A DNA stretch of 64,000 bases from an uncultured Bifidobacterium sp. (GCF_959020145.1 NZ_CAUEQY010000003.1:1-64000), one strand, 5' to 3'. Shown: positions 19,621 to 28,012, counted from the first letter of the stretch. The notes: generated by a model not told the origin, from the sequence alone. Numbers and translations: made by a program.

Positions 19621-20307
19621 TCACAAGGATGATTCACGCATCGGGAAAAACCCGAACGAATCTGGTCTCTTCATAAGGATATCCGCCAAAGAGGGACTGG
19701 GTAGGAAGGAAACCACCGTGTCGGAATTTTTATCGAACAGATGGGCCTCAACCATGGCCTTGAACAGATTGGACCGGAGTTTCTTCGCCGTTCCCTCGCT
19801 TATGGTTTCCAGCTCAGGATGCCATGTAGCCTTGTTCGCAATGAAGCGAGCATAATCCTCGAAATCAAGATGCAGGTTCCCTACAAGATAATGTTTTTTG
19901 AGCACTTCACCAGCGAATTCCCCGACGATTGCATAATAACGGCACATCGCGATCCACATAAGTGCCTCGCGGTCGGATATGGAGGAATCAGGACCTGCCA
20001 AATATGCAAGCTCCCCAACCGTGAGCGCACTGAGCCGCCTAGTAGTCTCCGCCACAACGCGCCTGTTTGCGGAATCCGTGCGAATCGCAAGAACGTTTTC
20101 CTCGACGGCCTGTTGGCGAATCGCGGCAATGGACTTGCCCACCTCGGTTTGGGAAGAACACTCAGCGTCGCCGCCGCCTGCATGATTCAGATGATTCAGA
20201 TACATTTCCGCAAGCGCCCGGCCCTGCGAGGCAAGAAGTCCGCCGACAGTGAAGGAAAGCCGGTACCGCTCCCCCTGCGTCGCTTCCGCACCGTACGAGC
20301 CCGCCAT
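19621..20307 (-). CDS. brxA: BREX protein BrxA (DUF1819)
   Basis: The first gene of the BREX operon encodes a 228-residue DUF1819/BrxA protein. Family members bind DNA and are small helical proteins. Recognisable segments are YRLSFTVGGLLASQGRALAE at the N-terminus and LHLDFEDYARFIANKATWHP followed by TAKKLRSNLFKAMVEA near the C-terminus. The start ATG at 20305-20307 has a strong GGGAGGAATATGC ribosome site. Position as first gene and the empty DNA upstream place the main BREX promoter just before it. Confidence 0.9.
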   Translation of the reverse strand: MAGSYGAEATQGERYRLSFTVGGLLASQGRALAEMYLNHLNHAGGGDAECSSQTEVGKSIAAIRQQAVEENVLAIRTDSANRRVVAETTRRLSALTVGELAYLAGPDSSISDREALMWIAMCRYYAIVGEFAGEVLKKHYLVGNLHLDFEDYARFIANKATWHPELETISEGTAKKLRSNLFKAMVEAHLFDKNSDTVVSFLPSPSLADILMKRPDSFGFFPMRESSL

Positions 20308-20687
20308 GCATATTCCTCCCTTTGCTAAGACACAAGAATATTTCAGAATATTCCTAGGTCTGGAAGTATCGGCGTATCAACCCTAGTGCGGAACCGTTTC
20401 GGTACATCTCGCGGAACCTCTTATGATATGCAATCTCCGCTGCTCAGGTAACAGGCAATATAGATGATGCGCAAACTCAATAATCAGAATAACGGAATGA
20501 ATTGAAGCCAAAGGAGACATATCAAGTTTCAGCAAAGTTCGTAAGGCAAGAGCGACTGCACTGTCGGCACGTACGAAAAGAAGCACAATCTTTCAACCGG
20601 CACCATTCGGAATAAGGACGGACGAAAGGCCCGTAAGGGCAAGACGCTTGCGACGCTCCGTAAAGAAAATGGAAGGGGCGCCACGAC
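20308..20687. other. Non-coding stretch upstream of brxA, possible decayed ORF
   Basis: This region separates the brxA start from the end of the pentapeptide-repeat gene and must hold the BREX promoter. On the plus strand around 20500-20690 there is Lys/Arg-rich coding-like sequence in two frames (SKVRKARATALS, then STGTIRNKDGRKARKGK) behind an AAAGGAGA motif. It could be a decayed short gene, but I do not recognise it and it lacks a normal start codon. Confidence 0.3.
20336..20353. promoter_or_regulatory. Candidate operator palindrome upstream of brxA
   Basis: A perfect 7-bp inverted repeat, GAATATT-TCAG-AATATTC, lies about 30 bases upstream of the brxA start codon. A TTGATA hexamer on the minus strand (20375-20380) could be a -35 element, which would put the palindrome at or just after the -10 region. 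No regulator is known; the promoter call is weak. Confidence 0.35.
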
Positions 20688-22127
20688 CTATCGATCTATT
20701 GGCGTCGCGCCGTCATCCTTGTCGTCTTTCTCCGGAAAATCCACCCACACTGCGCCCTCTGGCAGCCCGTCGTTGTCTTCCGGAATCGGAATCAGCCCGA
20801 AGTCGTAGGCTTCGGTGCCGTTCTCAAGTATGAAATCGCGTAATTGCCTATTGAACTTGCATTTCCCAAACGTAGGCCGACCTTGGATTTCTGAGAATGT
20901 CGTCTTGCTGCAGAATCCAGCTCTGTTGAAGTTCACATCACGCTTAAAGGCTACCCCACTGAAGTACGTGCTACCTTTGAAAGTCGCTTCGATGAAGCCT
21001 ACGCAACCTTTGAATGTCGCGTCAATAAGTTCTGTGTTCCCTTTGAATGTCGTCCTGCAGAAATCTGCGTTACCTTTGAATATCGCACCGCTGAAGCTCG
21101 CTAGACCTTCGAAGACCATCCTTCTGAAGTCCGTAGCGTATTCGAAGGTTGTCCCGCTGAAGTCTGTGAGACCTTTAAATGTCGATTTACTGAAGTATGC
21201 GTCTCTTTTAAATATCGCTTCGTTGAAGCGCGCTTCACCTTTGAAAATCGCTTCATTGAAGTGTACTTCACCCTTAAAGGTTGCTCTACTGAAGTTTGCA
21301 TCGCCTTTGAAGATTGTGCCGATGAAGACCACATAGCCTTCGAATGTCGCTCTTTTGAAATTAATGTGGTCCTCGAATTTGGATCTATTGAAGTTTAAAC
21401 CACGTACGAAAGTGATGTCCATGAGGTCCACGTACTCGTGGAATGTGACCCCATGGAGGTCGAACGCGCAGTCGCACCACAGCTGGTCATCACGCACGAT
21501 TTGCCGCACGCGAATCTCTCCATTGTCGGCTTTTCGTTCTTTGAGAAGATGGTTTCGCATGACGGCAATGATGGTGGATTCCACGGCCTTGTCCGAGTCT
21601 CCGGACCTGGGCTGGTCCGTCGCCGGCTTGCCGTCCGCTCCGAGGGGATACGTCTCGCGGTCGGAACGCAGGTAGCCGCACAGGATGTCCACCACGCGCT
21701 GACGGTATCCGCCACCATAGGTGTCCGCGACGTCCGTCAGCGCGTAGACACCTGCGATGCGCGTGGAGGCCCTGTCAGAACCCAATTGATCGACAGCGTC
21801 CTGCATCTTCGTGTTGACGAGGCGGCCCTTCTCTCGGTCCTCCTCTCGTTTCGCGCGCTCCTCATCCCGTCCGGCTTGTTGCCGTTCCTGGTACTTGATC
21901 ACCAAATAGGCCACCGCGCCCACGCCGCCGACGATCGTCAGGGAAGTTGCAGCGATGCTCGCCACGCATTTCCCTGGCTCCGATGTCAGATGCCACAGAC
22001 AGCACATGACGGCTGCGAACGCAAGGATAGCGAGAACGACCCATGCGACGATTTTGCAGAGCAACGGCCATCCACCTATCGAGTCCTTCCATCTCTGTAG
22101 CAACGTCTTCTTCTGAGGTGGCTGCAT
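20688..22127 (-). CDS. Membrane-anchored pentapeptide-repeat protein
   Basis: About 479 residues. Near the N-terminus are two hydrophobic segments (IVAWVVLAILAFAAVMCCLW and ATSLTIVGGVGAVAYLVI), then a charged coiled-coil-like stretch, a segment with REIRVRQIV-like helices, and roughly twenty pentapeptide repeats of the F-x-x-A-x-F type (ANFSRATFKGEVHFNEAIF and similar). The repeats should form a right-handed beta helix facing the cytoplasm. I chose the ATG at 22125-22127 because GGGAG lies close upstream; in-frame starts further up would add 30-45 residues. Neighbouring membrane-anchored pentapeptide proteins are common in actinobacteria and near defence loci, but no function can be assigned here. 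Confidence 0.8.
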   Translation of the reverse strand: MQPPQKKTLLQRWKDSIGGWPLLCKIVAWVVLAILAFAAVMCCLWHLTSEPGKCVASIAATSLTIVGGVGAVAYLVIKYQERQQAGRDEERAKREEDREKGRLVNTKMQDAVDQLGSDRASTRIAGVYALTDVADTYGGGYRQRVVDILCGYLRSDRETYPLGADGKPATDQPRSGDSDKAVESTIIAVMRNHLLKERKADNGEIRVRQIVRDDQLWCDCAFDLHGVTFHEYVDLMDITFVRGLNFNRSKFEDHINFKRATFEGYVVFIGTIFKGDANFSRATFKGEVHFNEAIFKGEARFNEAIFKRDAYFSKSTFKGLTDFSGTTFEYATDFRRMVFEGLASFSGAIFKGNADFCRTTFKGNTELIDATFKGCVGFIEATFKGSTYFSGVAFKRDVNFNRAGFCSKTTFSEIQGRPTFGKCKFNRQLRDFILENGTEAYDFGLIPIPEDNDGLPEGAVWVDFPEKDDKDDGATPIDR

Positions 22128-22288
22128 CGTTTCTCCCTGCGTTCTATCTTCCATGTTCGTCATCATAGGCCTTCTTCTTCCATCATCGTTGACCATGAAA
22201 CCGATAAACACGGAATACGCTACACGGCTGTTATTCGTTTCCAGTCCAAGTAAGACGGCCACAACCCACTCTGATGTCTTTCAAATAC

Positions 22289-22441
22289 TCAGACACTCCT
22301 CGCGGCGCAGTTTCTTGAGTGGGATCCATCCTCGACCATATACACCAGCCGGTTCACGGAATCAATGCACCGGCTCCACACGCTCTGCGATTCCCATTTG
22401 AGCGGCTCAGACTTGACCATACCCGCGAACGGGAAACATAT
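22289..22441 (-). pseudogene. Remnant of a YoeB-type toxin gene
   Basis: One frame reads PFAGMVKSEPLKWE, then VWSRCIDSVNRLVYMVEDG, and stops at 22289-22291. This closely follows the C-terminal part of YoeB mRNA interferases (pattern GxGKPEPLK, then YWSRRIxxEHRLVY). The N-terminal half of the toxin is missing and the catalytic context is degraded (Arg replaced in the SRR segment). It lies just downstream of a YefM-like remnant, as expected for a yefM-yoeB locus. Confidence 0.6.
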
Positions 22442-22452
22442 CGTATCGAGCA

Positions 22453-22594
22453 TCAACGCGCTGATGTGTCCGGGTATCCTCCTGTCCCAGGTCTGCCAAT
22501 ACAGATAACATCCCCATGAGTTCTCGGTTCAACGCGGCACAGATATGATTCCGGAGCCTTACGGAAATTGGTGTACGCAACCGCCGTGACCATG
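22453..22594 (-). pseudogene. Remnant of a YefM-type antitoxin gene
   Basis: The frame begins MVTAVAYTNFRKAPESYLCR at an ATG (22592-22594) preceded by a perfect GAGGAG ribosome site. That matches the N-terminus of Phd/YefM antitoxins (MxxVxYSxFRxNLKSYxD). After about 30 residues it loses similarity and ends at 46 residues, about half the normal length. The middle of the antitoxin and the start of the toxin appear to be deleted or frameshifted. Confidence 0.6.
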
Positions 22595-22697
22595 GCAATC
22601 TCCTCTTCAATCCGACAACATATGTACAGAAAGTGGTACAGCCAAAGCCGAGGAGACTCAATCCCAAGATTCGCCACGGGAGGCGTTCGCCATCCCC

Positions 22698-23375
22698 TCA
22701 CAGCCCCACGTGTGCCGCATGATCGCGAACCGTGCCCTCCTCATCCAGACTGACAGACGGGAAACCACTCGAATCATCAAGAAAGTCACAGATCAGCCGC
22801 CACTGGCGCCGGCTTATGCCAATACGCTCGTCCGGCCTCACCATGAGCACCGGTGCCGCAGGCTCCAGCGACTCGATCTGCGTTTTCGACGTGGAATAAC
22901 ACTCCTCGTCATCAATCCAGACAATCGGCAACGGCTCCTCCTGCCGTCGTTCGAACCGAACGCGCGACATAATCTCCGCAAGCTTGCCCGTCAACCTTCT
23001 CTCATTGGTGACCGGATCATACCAGATAACAGTCCGTTCAACCCCGGGATCCCAGCCAAGCATGGGGTCAAGCACCCTTGAGCAATACGGCTGCCATGTG
23101 GTCAGCCAGTTCAATTCGGCACTGCCGGAAAGGGCCAGTTCATGCATCATGCCGGCAAGCTCGCGTGACCAGTGCACGCGGAACCGCCCGCGCCCTGTAC
23201 GCACCTGCTCGTTACCGGTCAGCGGAAACGCACGCGCGGAATCGTACAGTTCCTTACGTGGGTCGCCTTCCTTCAGCCATTGCGTATGGCCGACCCCTCC
23301 CCGCCGAAGCGCCTTGTCATCGGGGAACGCGTTCAGCACACCGTCAAAATCCGTGTAGATCACCGCCCGAACCAT
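22698..23375 (-). CDS. HAD-family protein (Swiss-army-knife RNA-repair type HAD domain)
   Basis: The 225-residue protein opens with the HAD motif I YTDFDGVLNAFP and has a later acidic motif VWIDDEECYS near residue 155. The segment ELNWLTTWQPYCSRVLDPMLG resembles the HAD domain found alone or fused in RNA-repair 'Swiss army knife' proteins. Stand-alone copies are common in actinobacteria and their substrate is not known. It is transcribed away from the metallophosphoesterase gene, with a 32-bp palindrome between the two starts. Confidence 0.75.
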   Translation of the reverse strand: MVRAVIYTDFDGVLNAFPDDKALRRGGVGHTQWLKEGDPRKELYDSARAFPLTGNEQVRTGRGRFRVHWSRELAGMMHELALSGSAELNWLTTWQPYCSRVLDPMLGWDPGVERTVIWYDPVTNERRLTGKLAEIMSRVRFERRQEEPLPIVWIDDEECYSTSKTQIESLEPAAPVLMVRPDERIGISRRQWRLICDFLDDSSGFPSVSLDEEGTVRDHAAHVGL

Positions 23376-23500
23376 TACGCCTCCTGGTAAGCCCTAATCC
23401 TGCAGCGTCCTGTAATTATTCACTACTATCTACCGGACAAATCAAGCCGGCCTATTTTCGCTAGTTGCTTTATTCGTGGCAGCCGAACGCCAAAACCCGA

Positions 23501-23532
23501 AGTATGAGCGTTGGAATTCCAACGCTCATACT
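23501..23532. repeat. 32-bp perfect palindrome between divergent genes
   Basis: Two 16-base arms meet with no spacer around a GGAATTCC centre (AGTATGAGCGTTGGAA and its exact complement). It lies between the divergent starts of the HAD gene and the metallophosphoesterase gene. No T-run follows on either strand, so it does not look like an intrinsic terminator. An operator or a recombination site are both possible. Confidence 0.9.
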
Positions 23533-23656
23533 CGCCATAATCGCCAAACAGTGCCACAAACAAGCCAACAAGCGTTTTTTGGGGAGGGTCATTCGCGTGA
23601 TGTTGCGCTCTATCATTGATAAAAACATCCAGCAACCGCATACCGTAAGGAATCAC

Positions 23657-24412
23657 ATGCGCTATTTCACTTCGGACACGCATTTCGGCCACCCTCTGGT
23701 CACCGCACTGCGCGGATTCCTGAACAATGGCAGGCTCCGCGCCGAATACCGTGATGTCTGGCAGGCGCAGGGTCGCGCCGCCGCGCACGCATGGATCAAA
23801 CAATATGTGCGCGACAATCAGACGTCGTTCAAAGCAATCTGCGACATCACACGCCATGAGAACACCATCATCGGCAACATCAACGAGACCGTCGGGCGTG
23901 ATGACGAGCTATGGATTCTCGGCGATCTCTCCTACCGTTGCACCGTCGAGCACACGCTCGACTGTCTACGCCGCATCAACTGCCGCCATCTGCACCTGAT
24001 CATCGGCAACCACGACCGCAACTTCCGTCTCCGCTCCAATGACGCGCTATACGAGAACGTGTTCGAGACCATCGACGACTACCGTGAGATCGACATGGAG
24101 CTTCCCGTTCTCGACGGAACCGGCAAGCCGACGGCCGCAACCACACGGCAGACCATAGGCATGAGCCACTTTCCCAGACTCTCGGCATTGACCGAAGAAC
24201 ACGGCAACTGGCCGGAAAACTGGAACAAGTTCGCCGATGTGGCACCGACCACCGAAGGTTGGCTGCTCTATGGTCACACGCATCAAGGCATTCCAGACGG
24301 CACCGATCCGCTCAGCGTGAACGTGGGGCTCGACGCATGGGATTTCAAGCCAGTCAGCGAGCAACAGATCCTCGCCTGGTTCACATTCCGGCACGCCGAC
24401 CAATCAAAGTAA
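23657..24412 (+). CDS. Calcineurin-like metallophosphoesterase
   Basis: The 251-residue protein carries the metallophosphoesterase metal ligands: FTSDTHFGH at the N-terminus, ILGDLSY, LIIGNHDRN and LLYGHTHQG, spread in the usual order. The closing segment LSVNVGLDAWDFKPVS is typical of the YfcE-like/phage-like phosphoesterases. The ATG at 23657 has TAAGGA six bases upstream; an in-frame extension upstream crosses the palindrome and is unlikely to be coding. The substrate cannot be told from sequence. Confidence 0.85.
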   Translation: MRYFTSDTHFGHPLVTALRGFLNNGRLRAEYRDVWQAQGRAAAHAWIKQYVRDNQTSFKAICDITRHENTIIGNINETVGRDDELWILGDLSYRCTVEHTLDCLRRINCRHLHLIIGNHDRNFRLRSNDALYENVFETIDDYREIDMELPVLDGTGKPTAATTRQTIGMSHFPRLSALTEEHGNWPENWNKFADVAPTTEGWLLYGHTHQGIPDGTDPLSVNVGLDAWDFKPVSEQQILAWFTFRHADQSK

Positions 24413-24429
24413 ATTCCCCCGAGCATGCG

Positions 24430-25086
24430 TCATCGTCCGGAGACAAAGCGGGTGAGGACTCCCGACTTGGCCAAGGCTCGGTAGAGGATCCACGAGCCGA
24501 ACCCGGCGAATACGGCCGCGCTCAGCAGCTCGCATGCCGTGCCGATAAGGCCGCGCGGGCTGAAGAACGAAAACGCCTGGTAGTAGAAGAACAACAGGTA
24601 GAAGTTGTATACGATGCCGATCGCCACGGATGACAGCAATGTGACGCCAAGCGTCCAACGGCGGTAGCGGAACACCGCGAACACCGTTTCGGCGGCGAGC
24701 GCCTGCACGAACGCGATCACTACCAGACTCACACTGTATTTCGTGCCGAGCACCACTTCCACGAACGAGGCGACTAACAGCACGTAGGCCGACGCGCCCA
24801 GTTTGCGTACGATCAGCAAGCCCAGTGTGGCGGGGAAATAGAACAATGCGTGCAGCAGTGCCGCGGAGCCTGGAAGTATCAGAGTCAGTAAAGGAAACAA
24901 GCCATAGGACATGCCATCGAACACCCAGAACATCACGCCGGACATTACGCCGACGGCCGCTCCGACGGCGATGTCGACGACACGCCATTTCAGGGATCTG
25001 CGTGTTTCCTCCGTTGTTTGCGGAGCATGCTTCAGCATCGGGATGCGTGGTTTTTGGGTAATCGTTTCAGAGGATGGCTCTGCCAT
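24430..25086 (-). CDS. ECF transporter S component, YkoE-like
   Basis: The 218-residue protein is mostly hydrophobic, with about five or six membrane segments. The segments WRVVDIAVGAAVGVMSGVMF, PATLGLLIVRKLGASAY and QALAAETVFAVFRYRRW match the YkoE family of energy-coupling-factor substrate-binding components, linked to thiamine-precursor (hydroxymethylpyrimidine) uptake. No ATPase or T-component gene lies next to it, so it must share an EcfAT module encoded elsewhere. I looked for a thiamine-pyrophosphate riboswitch upstream and saw none. Confidence 0.75.
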   Translation of the reverse strand: MAEPSSETITQKPRIPMLKHAPQTTEETRRSLKWRVVDIAVGAAVGVMSGVMFWVFDGMSYGLFPLLTLILPGSAALLHALFYFPATLGLLIVRKLGASAYVLLVASFVEVVLGTKYSVSLVVIAFVQALAAETVFAVFRYRRWTLGVTLLSSVAIGIVYNFYLLFFYYQAFSFFSPRGLIGTACELLSAAVFAGFGSWILYRALAKSGVLTRFVSGR

Positions 25087-25193
25087 GATGAATCCTTGCC
25101 TTGGTTGACGCCGCGCACCGTGAGTTGGAGATCGCGGCGGTCGCCGTGGGCCGTTCCTCGACCTGCGCGGCCCGGGCAGGAACGACGCGCGCC

Positions 25194-25199
25194 ATTATA
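25194..25199 (-). promoter_or_regulatory. Candidate -10 element upstream of the YkoE-like gene
   Basis: A consensus TATAAT lies on the minus strand about 110 bases before the start codon. No convincing -35 hexamer is visible at 16-18 bases. The rest of the 25087-25382 gap contains GC-rich hairpin-prone sequence and no gene I can support. Confidence 0.35.
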
Positions 25200-25382
25200 C
25201 GGCCTATTGTTGCCGAAAATGTTCCATGCTCCGAGTTCCGGCCGTTTTCGCTCCTCAACGCATAGGAAATTCGCCGCTCGCTGGCATGCATGATGCCATG
25301 TGGGAAAGCCAAGAAGCCGAGCATCCAATCCAAAATGCGTGGCTTCTTGCTTGAGCAAGCACTGTTTCAGTGGGGAATGACT

Positions 25383-26156
25383 TCAGCAACGTCCTTCGTA
25401 CAGGAAGTAAGACATGGGCTCGTCATCCGCCAAAAGGCTTGTCGTGCCGACCGTCAACCCGCTGGACGAGCTGTCTGTCGGATTCGGCCGCGAGGAACCA
25501 TCGTTCCGGTCATCACGTTCGGCTTTGCGGATTAGTCCGCGATGGTCGTAGAAGCCGACATCGCATGTGCTGTCGGTGAACAGGAAGTATTCGCGCAGGC
25601 CGGCGTCATGGAATACGCCAAGCATATGGTTGAACAGTCTGCGCCCCACTCCCATGCCTCGTGCGGCCGGGGAAACGACGAACAGCACCACTTCGGCCTC
25701 GTATTCCTTGCCCGCGTCATGTTTCAACGCCTCGTCGGCCTGCAGAATGGCCAGCTGCGCAAGCAGACCGTGACGTCCCTCGTGGCTTGCCAGCAACGGC
25801 AACGTGAGGCAATGTCGGCGCAGCATATGGCGTGTCCGCTGCCGACCGGTGATATCCGAACGCAGCGATCCGAGAATCACGCCGAGCACCTGCCCATTAA
25901 GTTCGGCCACGTATGCTTTGGTGGTGCGGGCCAGGCAATCCTGCATGTCGATTGCGGCAAGTCGATGCATGTTGCGCAGACGGGTCGCCTTGCGTAGTTC
26001 GGCGCGATGCTTGTCTGGGCCTGACGTCTGTCCGACCTCGTCATGCGTGTTGTGTGAATCGTTACCATCGTCGTACCATGCGAGCCGTATCAGCTCTTCC
26101 AAAGCGGGAAAATCGGTGCGACGCAACGGACGGATGGTAGGTGTTTCACAAGTCAT
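25383..26156 (-). CDS. GNAT-family N-acetyltransferase
   Basis: The 257-residue protein has a GNAT fold pattern: N-terminal TIRPLRRTDFPALEELIRLAW, the acetyl-CoA pyrophosphate-binding segment VVSPAARGMGVGRRLFNHML near residues 160-180, and a following strand FLFTDSTCDVGFYDHRGL. A long insertion near residues 40-65 and a polar tail before SYFLYEGRC are not typical of minimal GNATs. The acceptor substrate is unknown. It starts behind a weak ribosome site and is transcribed divergently from the DUF218 gene. Confidence 0.8.
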   Translation of the reverse strand: MTCETPTIRPLRRTDFPALEELIRLAWYDDGNDSHNTHDEVGQTSGPDKHRAELRKATRLRNMHRLAAIDMQDCLARTTKAYVAELNGQVLGVILGSLRSDITGRQRTRHMLRRHCLTLPLLASHEGRHGLLAQLAILQADEALKHDAGKEYEAEVVLFVVSPAARGMGVGRRLFNHMLGVFHDAGLREYFLFTDSTCDVGFYDHRGLIRKAERDDRNDGSSRPNPTDSSSSGLTVGTTSLLADDEPMSYFLYEGRC

Positions 26157-26314
26157 GCAACCATCCTATACCTCGCCCCTATCGAAGATGCGCTCAGGGC
26201 AAATGCGAAAGAATCGTTCGCATTCGGGCACGGTACGGCACTCTGCGGGAACGATTTCATTACGCTGATACACGGTATGAAGTGATGTAGGACGATGACG
26301 ACACGAGGCTTGCG

Positions 26315-27067
26315 ATGAAGATGATGCTGCGACGGCTGGCGATTGTGGTGTGTGTTACGCTGGCGTTGCTGTCGGCGGCCTACGCGTTCGCCGTGTTGAG
26401 GACGCATTCGGGCACGGGATTTTGGAAGGTCTGGCTGGTTCTCGCCGTTGTTTTCGCATTGCTGGCGATTGGCATCGCATGTCACTGGTGGGCGGCGCTT
26501 CCCCGGATCATCAGGGGCGCCATCATCGCTGTGGCGGCCATCGGCATTGTCGCGTTTTGCACAATAGAGGGTTGCATCATCGGCAATATGAACGCTCAGG
26601 GCGAACCGGATCTTGATTATGTGATTGTGCTGGGCGCGCAGGTGCGCGAGTCAGGCCCCAGCAAAGCGTTGCGCTATCGGCTGGACAGAACCATCGATTA
26701 TCTGGAGGAGAATCCGGATACCATCTGCATCGTTTCCGGCGGTCAGGGCCATAACGAGCCGTTCTCCGAAGCGCAGGGCATGGCCGATTATCTGCAGAAG
26801 CATGGGATTGCGGAAAACCGCATCATCCAGGAGTCCAAGTCGGAATCCACTATGGAGAACATCGTCAACAGCAAGAAGCTCATGCGGCAGGAGAACGCTT
26901 CGGTCGGTATCGTCACCAATGATTTCCACATGTTCCGTGCCTTGCAGATCGCACATGCCAATGGTCTGAAGCAGGCGCAGGGCATCGCGGCAAGTTCCCC
27001 GAAGGACATGCTGGTCAACAATATGGTCCGTGAGTTCTTCGCCGAAATCAAATTCCTGTTCTCATAG
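26315..27067 (+). CDS. YdcF/SanA-like DUF218 membrane protein
   Basis: The 250-residue protein has three hydrophobic N-terminal segments (residues 6-28, 36-55, 66-88) and then a DUF218 domain. The domain is recognised by YVIVLGAQVRESGPSKALRY, IVSGGQGHNE, SKSESTMENIVNS and IVTNDFHMFRALQIA. DUF218 proteins such as YdcF and SanA are thought to act at the envelope; the reaction is unclear. The start is either this ATG or the Met two codons later. Confidence 0.85.
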   Translation: MKMMLRRLAIVVCVTLALLSAAYAFAVLRTHSGTGFWKVWLVLAVVFALLAIGIACHWWAALPRIIRGAIIAVAAIGIVAFCTIEGCIIGNMNAQGEPDLDYVIVLGAQVRESGPSKALRYRLDRTIDYLEENPDTICIVSGGQGHNEPFSEAQGMADYLQKHGIAENRIIQESKSESTMENIVNSKKLMRQENASVGIVTNDFHMFRALQIAHANGLKQAQGIAASSPKDMLVNNMVREFFAEIKFLFS

Positions 27068-27098
27068 CCGCCAATCAGCGTTTCAGTGCCCGTCGTCA

Positions 27099-27722
27099 CT
27101 ACGCAAGATGCGTGCCGCGCGGCAGCCATTCCTTCTTCGGCAGGGTTGCGAATGTGGGCCATTGTTCCGCAGCGGCACCGGCCGCGTCCAGCCGACGTTG
27201 GAAGCCGGGCCATTTCGGGTCGGCTTCCAACAGTCGTCCGAGCAGTATGGCGGTGGCGTGAGCGTCGCTTAACGCGCTATGCGCATCCTCGTTGGCAATG
27301 CCGAAATACTCGCAGCAGTCGGCGAGCTTGCCCCGTCCGATCAGGGAACGCGACAGTTTCATCGTGCACAGCATGGTGCTTTGATCGACCGGAATGGAAG
27401 CTCCCATACGCGAGTATTCCGCAAGTAGGAACCGTGAATCGAACGACACGTTGTGTGCCACGAACACGCGTCCGGCGAGCAGGTCGCGCAGCTCATGCGC
27501 GATACCTTCGAAATCGGGAGCATGCAGCAGTTCGCGTGCGGTAATGTGATGCACCCATGAGGCGCCGACACTGCGATCGACATGAATCAGCGTCTCATGC
27601 TCGTCTTCGAGCGTACCGTCCGGAGCCACATGCACCAGGCCGATTTCGATGGCCCGGTCGCCTTTTGCGGGACTTAAACCCGTGGTTTCGAAGTCGACTA
27701 CCGCATATCCTTGAGAATTCAT
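27099..27722 (-). CDS. DnaQ-like 3'-5' exonuclease (DEDDh)
   Basis: A 207-residue single-domain exonuclease with the DEDDh motifs in order: VVDFETTGLSP at the N-terminus, VAHNVSFDSRFL near residue 95, and HSALSDAHATAILL near 145-155. It resembles the proofreading epsilon subunit and RNase T folds and lacks other domains. I chose the ATG at 27722; a GTG one codon upstream is also possible. A partner polymerase is not encoded next to it. Confidence 0.88.
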   Translation of the reverse strand: MNSQGYAVVDFETTGLSPAKGDRAIEIGLVHVAPDGTLEDEHETLIHVDRSVGASWVHHITARELLHAPDFEGIAHELRDLLAGRVFVAHNVSFDSRFLLAEYSRMGASIPVDQSTMLCTMKLSRSLIGRGKLADCCEYFGIANEDAHSALSDAHATAILLGRLLEADPKWPGFQRRLDAAGAAAEQWPTFATLPKKEWLPRGTHLA

Positions 27723-27778
27723 CACACCTGCCAGTATATAGGTCCGGTTAAGGTCCGGTTAGCTATCTCTGCTGCTCG

Positions 27779-28012
27779 TCAGACGTTCGCCGAAGCGGCA
27801 TGCGCTATGGTTCGGATATCGTCTGGAGTCGTTCGGCAGCATCCTCCAATGAGTCGGGCTCCCGCGTCGATCCATTGCGGTACCAGATGGGCGAAGGCCG
27901 GTTCGGAACCGGTGGGATTAGGCGACCAGGTTTTGGTTTTCGGATCGTAGATGTCACCGTTGTTCGGATACACGATGATCGGCTTGTCCGTAACCTGTCG
28001 GATGGCCCGAAT
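27779..28012 (-). pseudogene. mmuM: C-terminal fragment of homocysteine S-methyltransferase
   Basis: The frame reads [20 protein letters not shown], then [22 protein letters not shown]. This is the C-terminal quarter of MmuM-type homocysteine S-methyltransferases, including the GGCC zinc ligands. The N-terminal part is missing: upstream, the same stretch of DNA runs straight into a truncated mmuP permease. The family normally has about 300 residues, so the enzyme is not functional. Confidence 0.8.

Noticed and set aside
23501..23532. Intrinsic terminator
   Set aside because: No T-run on either side and it lies between divergent starts, where no gene ends.
25087..25382. Thiamine-pyrophosphate riboswitch before the YkoE-like gene
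   Set aside because: I looked for the CTGAGA and the ACCTGA-type conserved blocks on the minus strand and did not find them.
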